In this document: in pieces, positions 7,366 to 8,568 of the stretch | How positions within the stretch are numbered: the first letter of the stretch is position 1 | Layout of the letters: every line of letters starts with the position of its first letter | DNA from: an uncultured Bacillota bacterium | Lineage (GTDB): Bacteria > Bacillota_I > Bacilli_A > RFN20 > CAG-826 | Assembly (NCBI GenBank): GCA_937876465.1 | Contig: CALEHV010000032.1 | Coordinates: 1-8,568, forward strand | Direction: 5' to 3' | Length of the DNA stretch: 8,568 nt | Made by a program: the position numbers and the translations under genes | The notes under the pieces: generated by a model | Seen by the model: the letters and a program-made list of their open reading frames with translations, nothing else | Database searches by the model: none | Told to the model about the DNA's origin: nothing

Positions 7366-7385
7366 GCTTTTCTCCTTAAAGTGAA

Positions 7386-8507
7386 TTATTGATGTTTCTT
7401 TTTATATTGAATAAATGCAATTGCACCAACTGAAGTAGCAAGAACGAGTGCTAAGATTATAAATATTGGTGTTAAATTTTTATCGTTTTTTAAAGTTCCA
7501 AAAGGGTTTAAGGAAACTTGAGTTATTGTTCTTCCAGTAAAGTTTATTAAACTTAAACTTGTGCCATATTTGCCAAAAATATATGAGTATTTTTCATCAA
7601 AATCTTTCATTTCATCTAAATCATATTTGCTAGAAGCTAATTTTAAATATGCTTTTGCATAATCTGATAAAGAAGCGTATTGTGTAGCGAAAGAACTCCA
7701 GGTTGATGAAATTAATGATGTATCAGTGTCTCCTTGAGGATCACACACTGCTCCAAATGTTTCAATAAAATTCTTAGCAAAAGTAATACCTGCACCATCG
7801 TAATAATTTGCTAACATACAATCGGCAGTAATACCCGTATTTCCACTATCAAAAGCTGTAAAATTAGTAGCTGATGGTTTGTAAACACTTACCGCATTTG
7901 TTAAATCCAAATTTCCTTGAGGTGTGTAATTTTCTATAACGGAAATATCTCTTAAATAAGCATTTAAAGAACCTAAATATAATTTATCTGCAGTAGTAAC
8001 GCCTTTTAAACGGATTGCAATTGTAAATTTGCTTAATGTTACAGATGTCGTTGCATTTGTGAAATTGGAAAAAGGAACAACAACATATTTACTATCTTTG
8101 TCTCCATAATATCCAACACCATAACCTCCGTGGCTAATTGTTGAACGATAAGAAGTTGCATCATAAAGATATGTTGATGTTGGAGTTGCAGAAGCTCCTG
8201 ACATTAATGTTCCGTTAACATAAAATGTTAAACCACAATTTCTATCACCAATAGTATTAAGCTTCAAAACGAATGCAGAATTATTGTTTTCAAAAGTACT
8301 TTCTGAAAGAACCATGTTATAACCTTCATACCTTTGATAGCCGACATATGTTGCAAGATTGCTGCCAGGTGTAAAGGCCAACATATTTTCTTCGGCAACT
8401 TCAGCTTTTACAGGAACAGCATTATTTCCTTTTAAAGTTAATGATGTAGCTGCTCCCAACATTAATGTTAGAGCACATGATAAACCAATGATGTTTTTTG
8501 TCTTCAT
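7386..8507 (-). CDS. Surface protein with a paralogous beta-rich module and a C-terminal membrane anchor
   Basis: The product begins with a signal peptide (MKTKNIIG, then a hydrophobic stretch to about residue 25, probable cleavage near VKA at 33-35). Residues 44-235 form the module shared with the 900-aa protein downstream, with FDSGNTGIT at the same residue numbers (219-227) in both. Residues about 240-315 form a smaller, probably helical segment with a Cys255...Trp270...YASLSDYAKAYLK...YSYIFGKYG pattern. A transmembrane helix at about 346-366 ends in YKKKHQ, placing the body outside the cell. No enzyme motif is recognised. It is the first visible gene of the operon, 20 bases before the 900-aa gene. 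The start has only a weak GAG about eight to nine bases upstream, but the signal peptide supports this ATG. A role in binding surface glycans is inferred from context. Confidence 0.8.
   Translation of the reverse strand: MKTKNIIGLSCALTLMLGAATSLTLKGNNAVPVKAEVAEENMLAFTPGSNLATYVGYQRYEGYNMVLSESTFENNNSAFVLKLNTIGDRNCGLTFYVNGTLMSGASATPTSTYLYDATSYRSTISHGGYGVGYYGDKDSKYVVVPFSNFTNATTSVTLSKFTIAIRLKGVTTADKLYLGSLNAYLRDISVIENYTPQGNLDLTNAVSVYKPSATNFTAFDSGNTGITADCMLANYYDGAGITFAKNFIETFGAVCDPQGDTDTSLISSTWSSFATQYASLSDYAKAYLKLASSKYDLDEMKDFDEKYSYIFGKYGTSLSLINFTGRTITQVSLNPFGTLKNDKNLTPIFIILALVLATSVGAIAFIQYKKKHQ
7803..8378 (-). repeat. Paralogous surface module, copy in the 373-aa protein
   Basis: Residues 44-235 of the 373-aa protein are the partner of 6661-7248. 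The conserved blocks and their spacing match, which points to duplication of a whole domain followed by divergence. The rest of the two proteins differs. Confidence 0.85.
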
Positions 8508-8521
8508 AATAAAGTCTCGTA

Positions 8522-8553
8522 TTATCTAGTTGTATCCCGGCTGAACTAGACAA
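8522..8553 (-). promoter_or_regulatory. 10-bp hairpin or operator-like inverted repeat upstream of the first gene
   Basis: On the minus strand TTGTCTAGTT (8553-8544) and AACTAGATAA (8531-8522) can pair over ten positions, nine Watson-Crick and one G-U. The 12-base loop contains GCCGGG, which is strikingly GC-rich here. The repeat ends 14 bases before the ATG at 8507, next to the weak ribosome binding site (GAG at 8518-8516), and no U-tract follows, so it is not a typical terminator. It could be a repressor operator (CTAG-centred half sites are known for GntR-family sugar regulators) or an mRNA structure affecting translation. I recognise no known riboswitch. Confidence 0.5.
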
Positions 8554-8568
8554 ACCTTTCTTTCTCCG

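Noticed and set aside
173..8507. Use of TGA as Trp, as in many Mollicutes
   Set aside because: TGG encodes Trp throughout, and TGA ends the sialidase-like gene at 3068-3066 right after its anchor tail.
8521..8526. GATAAT as a -10 box for the first gene
   Set aside because: It would leave a leader of about seven bases and has no good -35 at 16-18 bases; the promoter is more likely beyond the window.
8514..8556. tRNA-like or known riboswitch element around GCCGGGATACAAC
   Set aside because: No cloverleaf, T-arm or CCA end can be drawn, and no riboswitch consensus I know fits; only the single hairpin is supported.
1..8568. CRISPR array, insertion sequence, rRNA or tRNA genes
   Set aside because: No regularly spaced direct repeats, transposase frame, terminal inverted repeats or RNA gene signatures were seen.

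Overview
All genes in this window lie on the minus strand, so transcription runs from high to low coordinates. The DNA is visibly AT-rich. TAA, TAG and TGA all end genes and Trp is encoded by TGG, so the standard genetic code is in use. Shine-Dalgarno sites of the AAGGAG type, InlB-like and Flg_new-type surface repeats, and surface proteins held by a C-terminal transmembrane helix with a Lys/Arg tail (no LPXTG sortase signal) suggest a low-GC Firmicute. A Bacilli/Erysipelotrichia lineage close to the Mollicutes would fit, but this placement is inference.

In transcription order the window holds five complete, tightly packed genes and the start of a sixth. (1) 8507-7386: a 373-aa surface protein. 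(2) 7365-4663: a 900-aa multidomain surface protein whose N-terminal module is a clear paralogue of the first protein's. (3) 4670-3066: a membrane-anchored protein with a sialidase-type beta-propeller and a Big_4-like Ig domain. (4) 3082-1367: a fusion of a compact FGGY-type sugar kinase with a complete HpcH/HpaI aldolase. (5) 1357-173: an MsmK/MalK/UgpC-type sugar ABC transporter ATPase. A probable intrinsic terminator follows at 144-101. Gene 6 starts at 30 and runs off the window. Gene junctions are 20 nt, an 8-nt overlap, a 17-nt overlap and 9 nt, which indicates one operon. A 10-bp hairpin with a GC-rich loop lies just upstream of gene 1.

The genes read as a glycan-use locus. Two modular surface proteins may bind or display on glycans, a surface glycosidase-like propeller may release a sugar, an ABC importer (only its ATPase is visible) may take it up, and the cytoplasmic kinase-aldolase fusion may phosphorylate and cleave it. 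The most interesting idea is that the substrate is a 2-keto-3-deoxy sugar acid (sialic acid, KDN, Kdo or similar). Sialidase-fold enzymes release such sugars, and HpcH/HpaI aldolases cleave 4-hydroxy-2-oxo acids to pyruvate plus an aldehyde. This would be an alternative to the classical NanA/NanK route. It is a hypothesis; no substrate can be read from the sequence. The kinase-aldolase junction also carries a strong internal Shine-Dalgarno and ATG, so the aldolase may be made as a separate protein as well.
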